The notes beneath the pieces were generated by a model, which did no database searches, was not told the DNA's origin, and saw only the letters and a program-made list of their open reading frames with translations. A DNA stretch of 64,000 nucleotides from Polynucleobacter sp. AM-25C3 (GTDB taxonomy: Bacteria; Pseudomonadota; Gammaproteobacteria; Burkholderiales; Burkholderiaceae). A program made the translations under genes and the position numbers. Positions 16,414 through 24,640 of the stretch are shown here, one piece after another. The stretch lies in assembly GCF_018882335.1 (NCBI RefSeq), contig NZ_JACVOS010000004.1, forward strand, positions 124,001 through 188,000. Direction: 5' to 3'. The first letter of the stretch is position 1. Each line of letters opens with the position of its first letter.

Positions 16414-17631
16414 CTAGACAGAGTGAGCGCAGGCAAATCCACTAGCCCAAGCCCACTGGAAGTTGTGGCCACCAAGATGCCCAGTGACGTCCACACACTC
16501 ACCAATGAAATACAGCCCAGGATGATTGCGAGCCATCATGGTTTGGCCATCAAGCTCTTTGGTATCTACGCCACCCAACATCACTTCGGCCTTTTTCCAA
16601 CCCAAGGTTCCCGCTGGCTTCACTGACCAATTGGTAATTAGCTCTTTAAGAGCTTGGCGATCTTTTTTAGACACCTCAGCCCATTTTTTTCCCAATAGGT
16701 TCTTTTGCTCTGCAAATGCTTTTGCTAAACGCAAAGGCATTACTGAGTTCAGAATATTTTCGGTCAACTTAAGGCGATTTTCTTCGTTATTGAAAAGCTC
16801 ATCACAACTAAAGCGACCATTGGCTTCAACCGCACCAAGCCAATCAATATGAATGGCTTCACCCTCAGTCCAATAGCTACTGGCCTGCAATACTGCTGGC
16901 CCTGATAGACCTTTGTGGGTTAATAGCAAATCCTCATTAAAACGGCAGGCGCCGTAGCGATTGCCTTTGGATCCAGCAGCAATGCGGACCGGCAAGCTTA
17001 AGCCAGACAATTCAATCAGATTATCAAACTCACCAGAAGTAAATGAGAGCGGCACCAATGCAGGACGCGGGTCTATGACCTTCAAATCAAATTGCTTGGC
17101 GACATCCAATGAGTAAGCCGTTGCACCAATTGCAGGAACGGGCAAGCCGCCCGTTGCCATCACCAGCGATTTGCAGCGGTCGGTACCGACATTGGTTTTA
17201 ACAATCCACTCTCCCGCTGTATTGGCGATCGACTCGACTGTGACAGGATGTCGAATATCCACATTGCCTTTGGCGCACTCTCCAAGCAGCATCTCAATAA
17301 TCTGCTTAGCAGAATCATCGCAAAACAATTGGCCCTGGTGTTTCTCGTGGTAAGCAATGCGATAAGACTGAACCAGCTTAATAAATTCTTTTGAGGGATA
17401 GCGCGCTAAGGCGCTCTTTACAAAATGGGGATTGAGAGAGAGAAAGTTTGCTGGGCTGCTATGTATATTGGTGAAATTACATCTGCCGCCACCACTAATT
17501 CGAATTTTTTCACACAAGACATCAGCGTGGTCAAGCGCTAAGACTTTTTTGCCTAGCTGACCAGCAACGCCAGCGCAAAAGAGTCCAGCCGCCCCACCAC
17601 CGATGATGATGACATCCCACACTTTACTCAT
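16414..17631 (-). CDS. HI0933/YhiN-type flavoprotein
   Basis: A 405-residue FAD-dependent protein. VIIGGGAAGLFCAGVAGQLGKKVLALDH binds FAD, RISGGGRCNFTN is the family signature, and the end block YFIGECVDVTGHLGGHNFQWAWASGFACA matches the HI0933/YhiN/BaiN family. The reaction is not known for most members. It ends the unit with the putative channel gene just upstream, which lies on the same strand 3 bases away. Confidence 0.88.
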   Translation of the reverse strand: MSKVWDVIIIGGGAAGLFCAGVAGQLGKKVLALDHADVLCEKIRISGGGRCNFTNIHSSPANFLSLNPHFVKSALARYPSKEFIKLVQSYRIAYHEKHQGQLFCDDSAKQIIEMLLGECAKGNVDIRHPVTVESIANTAGEWIVKTNVGTDRCKSLVMATGGLPVPAIGATAYSLDVAKQFDLKVIDPRPALVPLSFTSGEFDNLIELSGLSLPVRIAAGSKGNRYGACRFNEDLLLTHKGLSGPAVLQASSYWTEGEAIHIDWLGAVEANGRFSCDELFNNEENRLKLTENILNSVMPLRLAKAFAEQKNLLGKKWAEVSKKDRQALKELITNWSVKPAGTLGWKKAEVMLGGVDTKELDGQTMMARNHPGLYFIGECVDVTGHLGGHNFQWAWASGFACAHSV

Positions 17632-17634
17632 CGT

Positions 17635-18150
17635 TTATTTAAAGCGCTCAATGACTTCAGTCGGCAGTTTCAGTTTTTGCATATGCAAACGGGTATAGGC
17701 TTGGCGGAAATTCTTAGTCATTGAAATCATGACGGAAGCTGTCCACGCAAAAGCAAACATCCCTGAAAAAGCAATGATGATGGCTAGCATCTTCCAGCCA
17801 CTTGGTAAGACATCCTCCATAAAACCCATCGCGGTATAGGTGCTGCCACTAAATAAGATGCTCTGACCTAAATCTGGCAAGAGATTAAATGCTCGCAGAG
17901 AAATGCCCCAAAGAATAATTTCAAAGATGTGGGTGAGAAATAAACACAGCACACTAATATAAAACACCAAAGCGACTGAGGAATATTTATGTTCTGATAA
18001 ATACAAAAATGATTTCACCTCATAGCGCTTGGCAATTTGGAGCAAAACAACGCCGTGCACAAGCATCACGACCAGGAGCATGGCAATGCCAAATAAATAG
18101 GCTGGTAAGTCCAGTTCAGTAGTCAGTGTTACGGTATGCGGAATAGTCAT
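17635..18150 (-). CDS. Two-pore-helix ion-channel-like membrane protein
   Basis: A 171-residue membrane protein with four hydrophobic segments (near residues 17-40, 58-78, a pore-like region at 95-112 and 120-145). The segment ILFSGSTYTAMGFMEDVLPSG resembles the pore loop of Ion_trans_2 proteins, in which TTxGYGD is expected; here it reads TAMGFMED, so K+ selectivity is doubtful. It precedes the HI0933-type gene by 3 bases on the same strand. Confidence 0.7.
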   Translation of the reverse strand: MTIPHTVTLTTELDLPAYLFGIAMLLVVMLVHGVVLLQIAKRYEVKSFLYLSEHKYSSVALVFYISVLCLFLTHIFEIILWGISLRAFNLLPDLGQSILFSGSTYTAMGFMEDVLPSGWKMLAIIIAFSGMFAFAWTASVMISMTKNFRQAYTRLHMQKLKLPTEVIERFK

Positions 18151-18193
18151 ATTGGTCTTTACCTCTATTTTACAGATCGGATGTCCAAGTCGA

Positions 18194-19051
18194 TCATGTC
18201 AATTGATACCAGTCTCGAATGACTGTCCAGGCTTCTTCGGCCGTTTCTACAAAGTGAATTAAGCCCATATCAGCCTGCTCGATTACGCCATGCTCAAGCA
18301 TTTTTTTGAAATTGATGACTTCACACCAAAAATCCTGCCCCACTAAGACAATCGGAAAACGCACCACCTTTTTAGTCTGCATTAAAGTCAGCACTTCAAA
18401 GAGCTCATCAAAAGATCCGAAACCACCAGGGTATGCAACGATCGCCCTCGCCCTGAGCATGAAATGCATTTTACGAATTGCAAAATAATGAAAGCGAAAA
18501 CTCAGTCCCGGCGTTAAGTAGGGATTGGGATGTTGCTCTCTGGGCAAGCTGATATTAAATCCAATCGACTTGTCTCCCGCCTCAAATGCGCCTCTATTCA
18601 CCGCCTCCATAATTCCGGGGCCGCCGCCAGTAGCAACGTAAAGCTTGTTTTGATCTTCCGTTTGAGTATCGTTGTAGCGCGCTACGATTGCGCCAAACTC
18701 CCTTGCAGAGTCATAGTACTTGGAGTGGAGCAAGGCTCTTTTAGCCTCCGCGATCGCTTGCGGTGTTTTTGCAAGCCGCTCCATCTCTTGAGCTTTCTCA
18801 GAGCTGACAAATCGGGTCGAACCAAAGACTGTAATGGTGTGCTCAATGCCCTGCTCATGCAGCAGAATTTCTGGCTTCAATAACTCCAATTGAAAGCGCA
18901 AACCTAAAGTTTCCCGGCGGACTAAAAAGGCTTCATCCTCAAAGGCAAACTTGTAGGAATCCGCAGAATTATCTTCGGCCATGTGATTCTTATGGAGATT
19001 CAGAAAGTCAGTGATAGTTTGGGAATTATTTACGGGGAGTTTTGGACTCAT
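18194..19051 (-). CDS. LOG-family (TIGR00730) Rossmann protein
   Basis: A 285-residue protein of the family often mislabelled as lysine decarboxylase. The diagnostic motif PGGFGSFDELFEVLT (PGGxGTxxE type) and GGGPGIMEAVNRGAFEAGDKSIG are visible, and both belong to cytokinin riboside-monophosphate phosphoribohydrolases and related nucleotide hydrolases. An N-terminal extension of about 80 residues precedes the core. Substrate likely AMP or another nucleoside monophosphate. Confidence 0.85.
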   Translation of the reverse strand: MSPKLPVNNSQTITDFLNLHKNHMAEDNSADSYKFAFEDEAFLVRRETLGLRFQLELLKPEILLHEQGIEHTITVFGSTRFVSSEKAQEMERLAKTPQAIAEAKRALLHSKYYDSAREFGAIVARYNDTQTEDQNKLYVATGGGPGIMEAVNRGAFEAGDKSIGFNISLPREQHPNPYLTPGLSFRFHYFAIRKMHFMLRARAIVAYPGGFGSFDELFEVLTLMQTKKVVRFPIVLVGQDFWCEVINFKKMLEHGVIEQADMGLIHFVETAEEAWTVIRDWYQLT

Positions 19052-19247
19052 ATCTCAACCTTTAAAAATAGCCTATCTACGATCTTGAGTGTTTTCGGCA
19101 AATCAAGCAAGCTCAGGGATACAGCATCAGAATCAGTATTACTACCTAGAATATTGCATAAATTTGAGATCTAGGGCTTATTCGGATTTACCGCTAGCGC
19201 TTCAGGCGTTAATATTGAGAGATATTAACCAAACTGAAGGAAAAGCA

Positions 19248-19436
19248 ATGAGCAATCGCGCAATCATCATCATGGTACTAGTATTAGTTGGTGCCACAGC
19301 CTATTTACTCCTCAAAGGCGACGGCGACATTGATATGGGCGGCGAGAAGCATGGTTCTGAAGCAGCTCACATGGAAGAAGCTAAGAAAGATGCTCCTGCA
19401 GCTCCAGTTGCACCAGCAGCCGATGCTAAGAAATAA
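19248..19436 (+). CDS. Small single-TM protein, hypothetical
   Basis: A 62-residue protein with one N-terminal membrane segment (AIIIMVLVLVGATAYLLL) and an acidic then Ala/Pro-rich tail (APAAPVAPAADAKK). GAAGG precedes the ATG at 6-7 bases and a strong terminator follows the stop, so it is a real single-gene unit. Function unknown. Confidence 0.75.
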   Translation: MSNRAIIIMVLVLVGATAYLLLKGDGDIDMGGEKHGSEAAHMEEAKKDAPAAPVAPAADAKK

Positions 19437-19457
19437 TCTCTTCTAGAGAAAAATAAG

Positions 19458-19480
19458 CCGCGGTTCGCCGCGGTTTTTTT
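19458..19480 (+). terminator. Rho-independent terminator
   Basis: CCGCGG and CCGCGG pair around a TTCG tetraloop, followed by seven T. It lies 21 bases after the small TM protein gene. Confidence 0.93.
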
Positions 19481-19501
19481 ATAACTTTTTTCTGCTTACC
19501 A

Positions 19502-20239
19502 ATGAACTCTTTAGACTATTCCACACTTAACTCTTTCGCTCCAACTGGCATCTTGCGTGTTGGCATTAATTTAGGAAACCCTCTCTTAGCCGGTTTAGAT
19601 AAAAAGACCGGAGAACCTAAAGGCATCACAGTAGATATTGCTAATCACATTGCAAGCGGTCTGAGTCTACCCATTGCATTTACTTGCTATCAAATGGCAG
19701 GCGCAACTGTTGAGGCCGTTAAATCCGGGGATGTAGATTTAGTGTTTGTTGCAATCGATCCTGTTCGCGGAGCTGACATCAGTTACACGCCCGCCTATAT
19801 ACAGATCGAGGGCGCCTACATGGTGAAGGACTCTTCCCCGCTCACGCAGAATGAAGAAGTGGATGCAGTAGGCAATGAAATTGTCGTTGGCAAAGGCAGT
19901 GCTTATGACCTTTATCTAACGCGTGAGATTAAACAAGCAAGCCTACTGCGCTCAGCAAACTCGCAAGCAGTTGTAGACGACTTTATGTCAGGAACTGGAA
20001 ACGTTGCTGCGGGCGTTAAACAGCAACTGGAAAGTGATGCACAACGCTACGATGGTTTACGCATGCTTCCTGGTCGATTCATGGTGATCAATCAGGCAAT
20101 TGGCACCCCTAAGGCGCGTAGCAATTTTGAAAAAACAACTGCTTATCTCAGTAGCGTAATTCAAGAACTAAAAACTTCTGGATTCGTTGCAGACTCAATG
20201 CAGCGTCACGATGTTCAGGGCGCCAAAGTAGCCGAGTAA
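19502..20239 (+). CDS. Family-3 solute-binding-fold protein without signal peptide
   Basis: A 245-residue type-II periplasmic binding fold (SBP_bac_3). GILRVGINLGNPLL...GITVDIANHIASGLSLPIAFTCYQ, VKSGDVDLVFVAIDPVRG, ISYTPAYIQIEGAYMV and QAIGTPKA follow the order of amino-acid binding proteins. No signal peptide or lipobox is visible from the ATG, and no in-frame upstream start adds one. It may therefore be a cytoplasmic cyclohexadienyl-dehydratase-like enzyme or sensor. No ABC permease is adjacent. Confidence 0.75.
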   Translation: MNSLDYSTLNSFAPTGILRVGINLGNPLLAGLDKKTGEPKGITVDIANHIASGLSLPIAFTCYQMAGATVEAVKSGDVDLVFVAIDPVRGADISYTPAYIQIEGAYMVKDSSPLTQNEEVDAVGNEIVVGKGSAYDLYLTREIKQASLLRSANSQAVVDDFMSGTGNVAAGVKQQLESDAQRYDGLRMLPGRFMVINQAIGTPKARSNFEKTTAYLSSVIQELKTSGFVADSMQRHDVQGAKVAE

Positions 20240-20242
20240 ATC

Positions 20243-21664
20243 CTAGCAAGAATAGGTATGCAAGCGCTCTGGAATGATGACATTCTTCCACTCAAGCTCT
20301 TCACGGATAGCCTGCGCAAAGACAGCGGAGGCCTCGGGCTCTCCATGAACCACAAAAACTGATTTAGGCTGTGATTTAAAACCTCGCAGCCAATCCAACA
20401 GACCTACTTGATCGGCATGGGCAGAGAGTCCGCCGATTGTATGGATCGAAGCCCTCACTGGAACCTCTTCACCAAAAAGGCGTACTTTTGCTGCCTTGTC
20501 CACCAGACGACGACCTAAGCTACCATAGGCCTGAAACCCAGTAATCACAATAGCATTTTGTGCGCGTGGCAAATTATTTTTCAGATGATGCACGATGCGA
20601 CCTGCATCACACATACCACTGGCAGAAATAATAATGGCGCCACCCTTAATTTTATTCAGCGCCTTAGATTCCTCTACATCAGCAATAAATCGTAGATCCA
20701 CTGCACCGGGGTTATTTTTGAACCATTCAAAAGTAGATTGAGATTCCCTGTCTAGTTGCGCAAAGTAGCGTTGAGTTAAATGCGTGGCTGCTGTTGCCAT
20801 GGGGGAGTCAACCCAAATACTGAGACGGGGCAATAAATTGCGTTTCACCAGATCAATGAGTAGGAATAAAATTTCTTGGGTACGCCCCACAGCAAAGGCG
20901 GGGATCACAATATTTCCATGGGCATTCAAGGTGTTTGTCACCACCTCAATTAATTCAGACTCCGTATCCGCTAAATTTTTATGTAAGCGGTCACCATAAG
21001 TAGACTCTACAACCACTATATCTGCCTGAGAAATCATTGTGGGATCAGGCATCAACAACTTTCCCTTCATGCCAATGTCGCCAGAGAAAACACAGCGCTT
21101 TTTCTTGGAGTGGTCTTCAGTGATATCCATTACGGCAATCGCAGACCCTAAAATATGTCCCGCATTCTCAAACTGTAGATCAACACCCTTGCAAAGTTCT
21201 AAGCATTTTCCATAAGCAAGAACTTCACACTGCCCAAGCGCAAGCTCAGCTTCTTCCATGGAGTACAGTGCGACCGGCAGCTCCCCTCGCCATTTGCCCG
21301 CTTTTTGCCTACGCTCCGCACGCTCAACATCAGAGCGTTGTAAATGCGCGCTATCGGGTAGCATGATTTTTAACAACTCAAATGTGGCGTCGGTGCAATA
21401 GATGGGTCCAGTAAAACCTTGGGCGCACAGCCGTGGCAATAGACCGCTATGGTCAATGTGAGCATGCGTCAATACGACAAAATCAATTTCCTTGGGCGAA
21501 AAAGGCAAGGGCTCCAGATTTTTTGCTGTGGCCTCACGCCCACCCTGGAACATCCCAAAGTCAATCATGAATCTGATATTACGGCCGCCAACAGGGGCTT
21601 CTACGGAATGCCTTGATCCCGTCACCTCACCTGCCGCCCCAAGAAATTGTATTTTCATCATCAC
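20243..21664 (-). CDS. MBL-fold beta-CASP ribonuclease
   Basis: A 473-residue metallo-beta-lactamase-fold protein of the CPSF/YSH1-like branch. The metal site THAHIDHSGLLPRL (HxHxDH) and later FSGDIG, VVVESTYGDRLH, the beta-CASP part with IPAFAVGRTQEILF, ISASGMCDAGRIVHHLKNNL, VDKAAKVRLFGEEVPVRASIHTIGGLSAHADQ and VHGEPEAS are clear. These enzymes act on RNA as endo- or 5' exonucleases. They are not beta-lactamases. Confidence 0.9.
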   Translation of the reverse strand: MMMKIQFLGAAGEVTGSRHSVEAPVGGRNIRFMIDFGMFQGGREATAKNLEPLPFSPKEIDFVVLTHAHIDHSGLLPRLCAQGFTGPIYCTDATFELLKIMLPDSAHLQRSDVERAERRQKAGKWRGELPVALYSMEEAELALGQCEVLAYGKCLELCKGVDLQFENAGHILGSAIAVMDITEDHSKKKRCVFSGDIGMKGKLLMPDPTMISQADIVVVESTYGDRLHKNLADTESELIEVVTNTLNAHGNIVIPAFAVGRTQEILFLLIDLVKRNLLPRLSIWVDSPMATAATHLTQRYFAQLDRESQSTFEWFKNNPGAVDLRFIADVEESKALNKIKGGAIIISASGMCDAGRIVHHLKNNLPRAQNAIVITGFQAYGSLGRRLVDKAAKVRLFGEEVPVRASIHTIGGLSAHADQVGLLDWLRGFKSQPKSVFVVHGEPEASAVFAQAIREELEWKNVIIPERLHTYSC

Positions 21665-21720
21665 AGAATACTCCCGATAAAATCCCTTGTTAAGACACTC
21701 TTTAGAGCGATACTATTCCC

Positions 21721-22602
21721 ATGACCAGCCCCGCCAAACTGCAAGCCCTCGAGCTCATCACTCGTCTGAAGCGCGAATCCTCGGAGCACAAAGGAAATGC
21801 TGGCAAGGTCTTACTCATTGGCGGCGCCCCTGGAATGGCAGGAGCCCTGATGTTGGCAGGTAGCGCCTCTCTTCACCTAGGGGCTGGCTGGACTATCCTG
21901 GAGATGCTCGATCCAACGGCTGCTCATGCAATGCCAGAACAAGCTGAGTTGATGGTGCGCTTGGCCAGTTTTAACGCTCAAGAACAACTGGAATCGACCG
22001 CACCAGATTTAATTGCGATTGGCCCTGGCTTAGGTTTTTCTGCTCTTGCCCGCGATTGGCTGATAGCCGCACTGCGCTACCCAAAAGTGCCACTAGTAAT
22101 TGATGCGGATGCTCTTAACTTAATTGCAGACACCCCCGAGTATCTAGCCTTACTAAAACAGCGTAATGAAACATTTCCCGGAATGAGTGTTCTCACTCCA
22201 CACCCTGGCGAAGCTGCGAATCTCCTCAATACATCTGCGGCAGTTGTCCAAGAAAATCGCTTGGCTGCTTTGGCCGATCTCATCAAACTGACTGATTCAA
22301 TTGTTGTGCTTAAAGGCCAACACACACTCATTGCCTCGCCCCTACATTCAGCAGTGCAATGTGAGCAAGGCAACCCCGGCATGGCTGTTGGCGGTATGGG
22401 TGATAGCTTAACTGGCAGCATTGCTGCGATCGCCGCCCAAGGCGTCCGCCACAACATTAATCTTTGGGAGGCTAGCTGCATCGGAGTACAACTACATGCC
22501 ACTGCAGCAGATAGTCTTGTCGCCCAACAAATCGGCCCCATTGGACTTACTCCAACTGAGGTCATTTTAGAGATGAGAAGCCTGCTTAATAAGCTGTTAT
22601 AA
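21721..22602 (+). CDS. nnrD: ADP-dependent NAD(P)H-hydrate dehydratase
   Basis: A 293-residue ribokinase-like enzyme that repairs hydrated NAD(P)H. HKGNAGKVLLIGGAPGMAGALMLAG and AIGPGLGFS at the start, then DADALNLIAD, VLTPHPGEAANLL and NPGMAVGGMGDSLTGSIAA are the family signatures (GxGDxLxG at the active site). Only the dehydratase half is present; the NnrE epimerase domain of the bifunctional E. coli protein is not fused here. ATG is followed at 4 bases after the stop by the DMT transporter gene on the same strand. Confidence 0.92.
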   Translation: MTSPAKLQALELITRLKRESSEHKGNAGKVLLIGGAPGMAGALMLAGSASLHLGAGWTILEMLDPTAAHAMPEQAELMVRLASFNAQEQLESTAPDLIAIGPGLGFSALARDWLIAALRYPKVPLVIDADALNLIADTPEYLALLKQRNETFPGMSVLTPHPGEAANLLNTSAAVVQENRLAALADLIKLTDSIVVLKGQHTLIASPLHSAVQCEQGNPGMAVGGMGDSLTGSIAAIAAQGVRHNINLWEASCIGVQLHATAADSLVAQQIGPIGLTPTEVILEMRSLLNKLL

Positions 22603-22608
22603 AACAGC

Positions 22609-23589
22609 ATGCAATCAGCCAGCGGAATTCTTCTTCACCGCCGTTACGTATACGGCCTCTTCATGGCCGGCTTGGGCTCCGTGCTGTTTTCCGGAAAAGC
22701 CATTCTGGTCAAGCTCGCCTTTACCTATGGCGCCAATGCAGAGACCCTAATTGCCTTGCGGATGCTGATGGCGCTACCCCTCTTCTGGGGAATTTATTGG
22801 TGGCAAGCGCGCAAGCAAATAATGAGCCCACTGACATGGCGAGATCAAGTGAAGATCTTTGCCCTGGGCTTTATGGGCTATTTTCTTTCTAGCTACCTCG
22901 ACTTTCTGGGACTTCAATATATTTCCGTGGGACTGGAGCGTATTGTTCTCTACCTCACTCCAACTATCGTTTTGTTGATCTCCTATTTTGTATTAAATAA
23001 ATCCATCAGTCGTCTTCAATGGTATGCCCTGATTGTTGGCTATCTTGGCGTAATCGTGGTGTTTATTCAGGATGCAAGTTCGACAGGCTCGATGGCTGTG
23101 CTTGGCATGTTGCTCGTCTTTGCAAGTGCATGCTCATATGCCATCTACATGATTGGCTCTGGCGAAATGGTACGAAGAGTAGGTAGTGTGCGCTTGGTAG
23201 TCTATGCCAGCTCCGCATCTGCACTACTGAGCGTCATTCAAATTCTGATTTACGATCCTGCTGCTGTTTTTGTACAAGTACCGCAGATTTACTGGTTAAG
23301 CTTACTCAACGCAAGTCTATGCACCGTGATCCCAATGCTATTAATCATGATTGCGATTAATCGAATTGGCTCACCCTTAGTTGCTCAAGCCGGAATACTC
23401 GGCCCCGTCTCAACACTATTTATGGGTTGGATCGTATTGTCCGAACCGATTACCTGGATTCAGATTGGCGGAATGGGTTTGGTAATTGGGGCAATGTGGC
23501 TACTAGTGCGTAACGATGCACCTAACAAGCAAAAGGGGCCGGACTCCACAAAGTCCGTAGACCTTGAGGGATCCGACCCCCTGAATTAA
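22609..23589 (+). CDS. EamA/DMT-superfamily transporter
   Basis: A 326-residue membrane protein with about ten hydrophobic segments and two EamA-type repeats (SGKAILVKLAF..., YLGVIVVFIQDA at the repeat junction). Likely exports an amino acid or other small metabolite. The C-terminal 18 residues (KGPDSTKSVDLEGSDPLN) are polar and encoded by a palindromic repeat-like element, so the protein's tail may have been created by insertion of that element. Confidence 0.85.
   Translation: MQSASGILLHRRYVYGLFMAGLGSVLFSGKAILVKLAFTYGANAETLIALRMLMALPLFWGIYWWQARKQIMSPLTWRDQVKIFALGFMGYFLSSYLDFLGLQYISVGLERIVLYLTPTIVLLISYFVLNKSISRLQWYALIVGYLGVIVVFIQDASSTGSMAVLGMLLVFASACSYAIYMIGSGEMVRRVGSVRLVVYASSASALLSVIQILIYDPAAVFVQVPQIYWLSLLNASLCTVIPMLLIMIAINRIGSPLVAQAGILGPVSTLFMGWIVLSEPITWIQIGGMGLVIGAMWLLVRNDAPNKQKGPDSTKSVDLEGSDPLN
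23535..23580. repeat. REP-like palindromic element overlapping the DMT gene's 3' end
   Basis: Outer arms GGGGCCGGA (23535-23543) and TCCGACCCC (23572-23580) pair with one mismatch; an inner hairpin CGGACT...AGTCCG (23540-23545 and 23552-23557) is also possible. On the minus strand the element is followed by TTTT, so it may terminate the convergent small-protein gene. It resembles REP-type repeats, but I see only this copy in the window. Confidence 0.55.
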
Positions 23590-23600
23590 TGAGTTGAAAT

Positions 23601-23876
23601 TTATTCCTGAGGAGCGGCTGGTGCTTGAGCTGCTTGAGCTACTTGCGCCTTCTTCTTGGCTTTTTTCTTGGCCTTTTTCTCTGCTTTTTTGTCTTTCTTA
23701 GACTTTTTCACGGCCTTCTTCGCAGCCTTATCTGGCTGGGCAGCAGGCGCTGCTGCTGGAGCAGCCGCTGGCGCACTAGCTGGGGCTGGGTCAGCAGCCA
23801 TTACCGCAAGCGGAGACAAACCAATAGAAGCAGAAATGAGAGCGGCCAGGGTCAGTTTTGCAAAGCGAGTATTCAT
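23601..23876 (-). CDS. Exported Ala/Lys-rich low-complexity protein
   Basis: A 91-residue protein. MNTRFAKLTLAALISASIGLSPLAVMAA is a signal peptide. The mature part is an Ala/Pro-rich stretch followed by a strongly basic KKAVKKSKKDKKAEKKAKKK region. No fold is evident. The start was placed at the second in-frame ATG because it begins the signal peptide. It may bind nucleic acid or surface polyanions, but that is only a guess. Confidence 0.7.
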   Translation of the reverse strand: MNTRFAKLTLAALISASIGLSPLAVMAADPAPASAPAAAPAAAPAAQPDKAAKKAVKKSKKDKKAEKKAKKKAKKKAQVAQAAQAPAAPQE

Positions 23877-23956
23877 CAAAGACTCCAAAAGGTTTGTGGA
23901 TGGTTTAATAATACTCAATAAATTGTCATAAATGCTTCATTTAACAAAGGTGCTCC

Positions 23957-24607
23957 ATGAATCCATTTCCAAGCGATATCTATACAGAGCCTCAGGGATA
24001 CTCCGTCAATACCCTAGAAAATCTTGGCCCCCTCTCTCGCCTAGCTGGCATCTGGGAAGGTCAGCGGGGCTTGGATATCAAGCCTAAAGCGGAAGGTCCA
24101 AAGAAGCAGGTCTATACCGAGCGGATTGAGATGCAGCCGATAGATCCTCAAACGAATGGGCCACAATTGTTTTATGGTTTGCGGTATCACCTGCACATCA
24201 CCAAGCCCGATCAAGTGAAGACTTATCACGATCAAGTAGGTTATTGGCTTTGGGAGCCTGCTACCGGATTGATTGTGCATACGCTGACGATTCCGCGCGG
24301 CATGGTCACCATGGCAACAGGTAAAGCATCTGCAAGCGCAACGCAGTTTGAGTGTGTAGCCAAAATTGATGATCCAACGGCAGGCATTTCCTCCAGCCCA
24401 TTTTTAGACTACGCCTTTAAAACCATTGAGTACCGAATCATGGTCACCATCCTAGAAGACGGCACCTGGTCTTATGAGCAAGATACGGTGATGATGATCA
24501 AAGGTCAGGATGAGCCCTTTCATCATCTCGATACCAATGTACTGACGAAAGTGGGTGAAGCCACACCCAATCCATTAGCGTTAGAGGCAATGAAAAAGCC
24601 GTCCTAA
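23957..24607 (+). CDS. Nitrobindin-like heme-binding beta-barrel protein
   Basis: A 216-residue protein of the heme-binding beta-barrel (THAP4/nitrobindin) type: LGPLSRLAGIWEGQRG near the N-terminus, YTERIEMQPIDPQ, LFYGLRYHLH, GYWLWEPATGLIVHTLTIPRG and a C-terminal HHLDTNVLTKVG. His residues that could bind heme are present, but the proximal His cannot be fixed from this view. A terminator overlaps its stop codon. Confidence 0.75.
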   Translation: MNPFPSDIYTEPQGYSVNTLENLGPLSRLAGIWEGQRGLDIKPKAEGPKKQVYTERIEMQPIDPQTNGPQLFYGLRYHLHITKPDQVKTYHDQVGYWLWEPATGLIVHTLTIPRGMVTMATGKASASATQFECVAKIDDPTAGISSSPFLDYAFKTIEYRIMVTILEDGTWSYEQDTVMMIKGQDEPFHHLDTNVLTKVGEATPNPLALEAMKKPS

Positions 24608-24618
24608 GACGGCCTTTT
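24598..24618 (+). terminator. Rho-independent terminator overlapping a stop codon
   Basis: GCCGTC and GACGGC pair around CTAA, which contains the TAA stop of the heme-barrel gene, and T4 follows. Confidence 0.85.
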
Positions 24619-24640
24619 GTGGAACCTGAATTACTGCTTC

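Noticed and set aside
18194..19051. Lysine decarboxylase
   Set aside because: The PGGxG motif is that of LOG-type nucleotide hydrolases; the label is a known misannotation.
20243..21664. Beta-lactamase
   Set aside because: The beta-CASP domain and sequence order are those of RNA-processing nucleases.
22077..22610. Long antisense frame of 177 residues across nnrD
   Set aside because: No RBS or domain; nnrD has all its signature motifs in the other strand.
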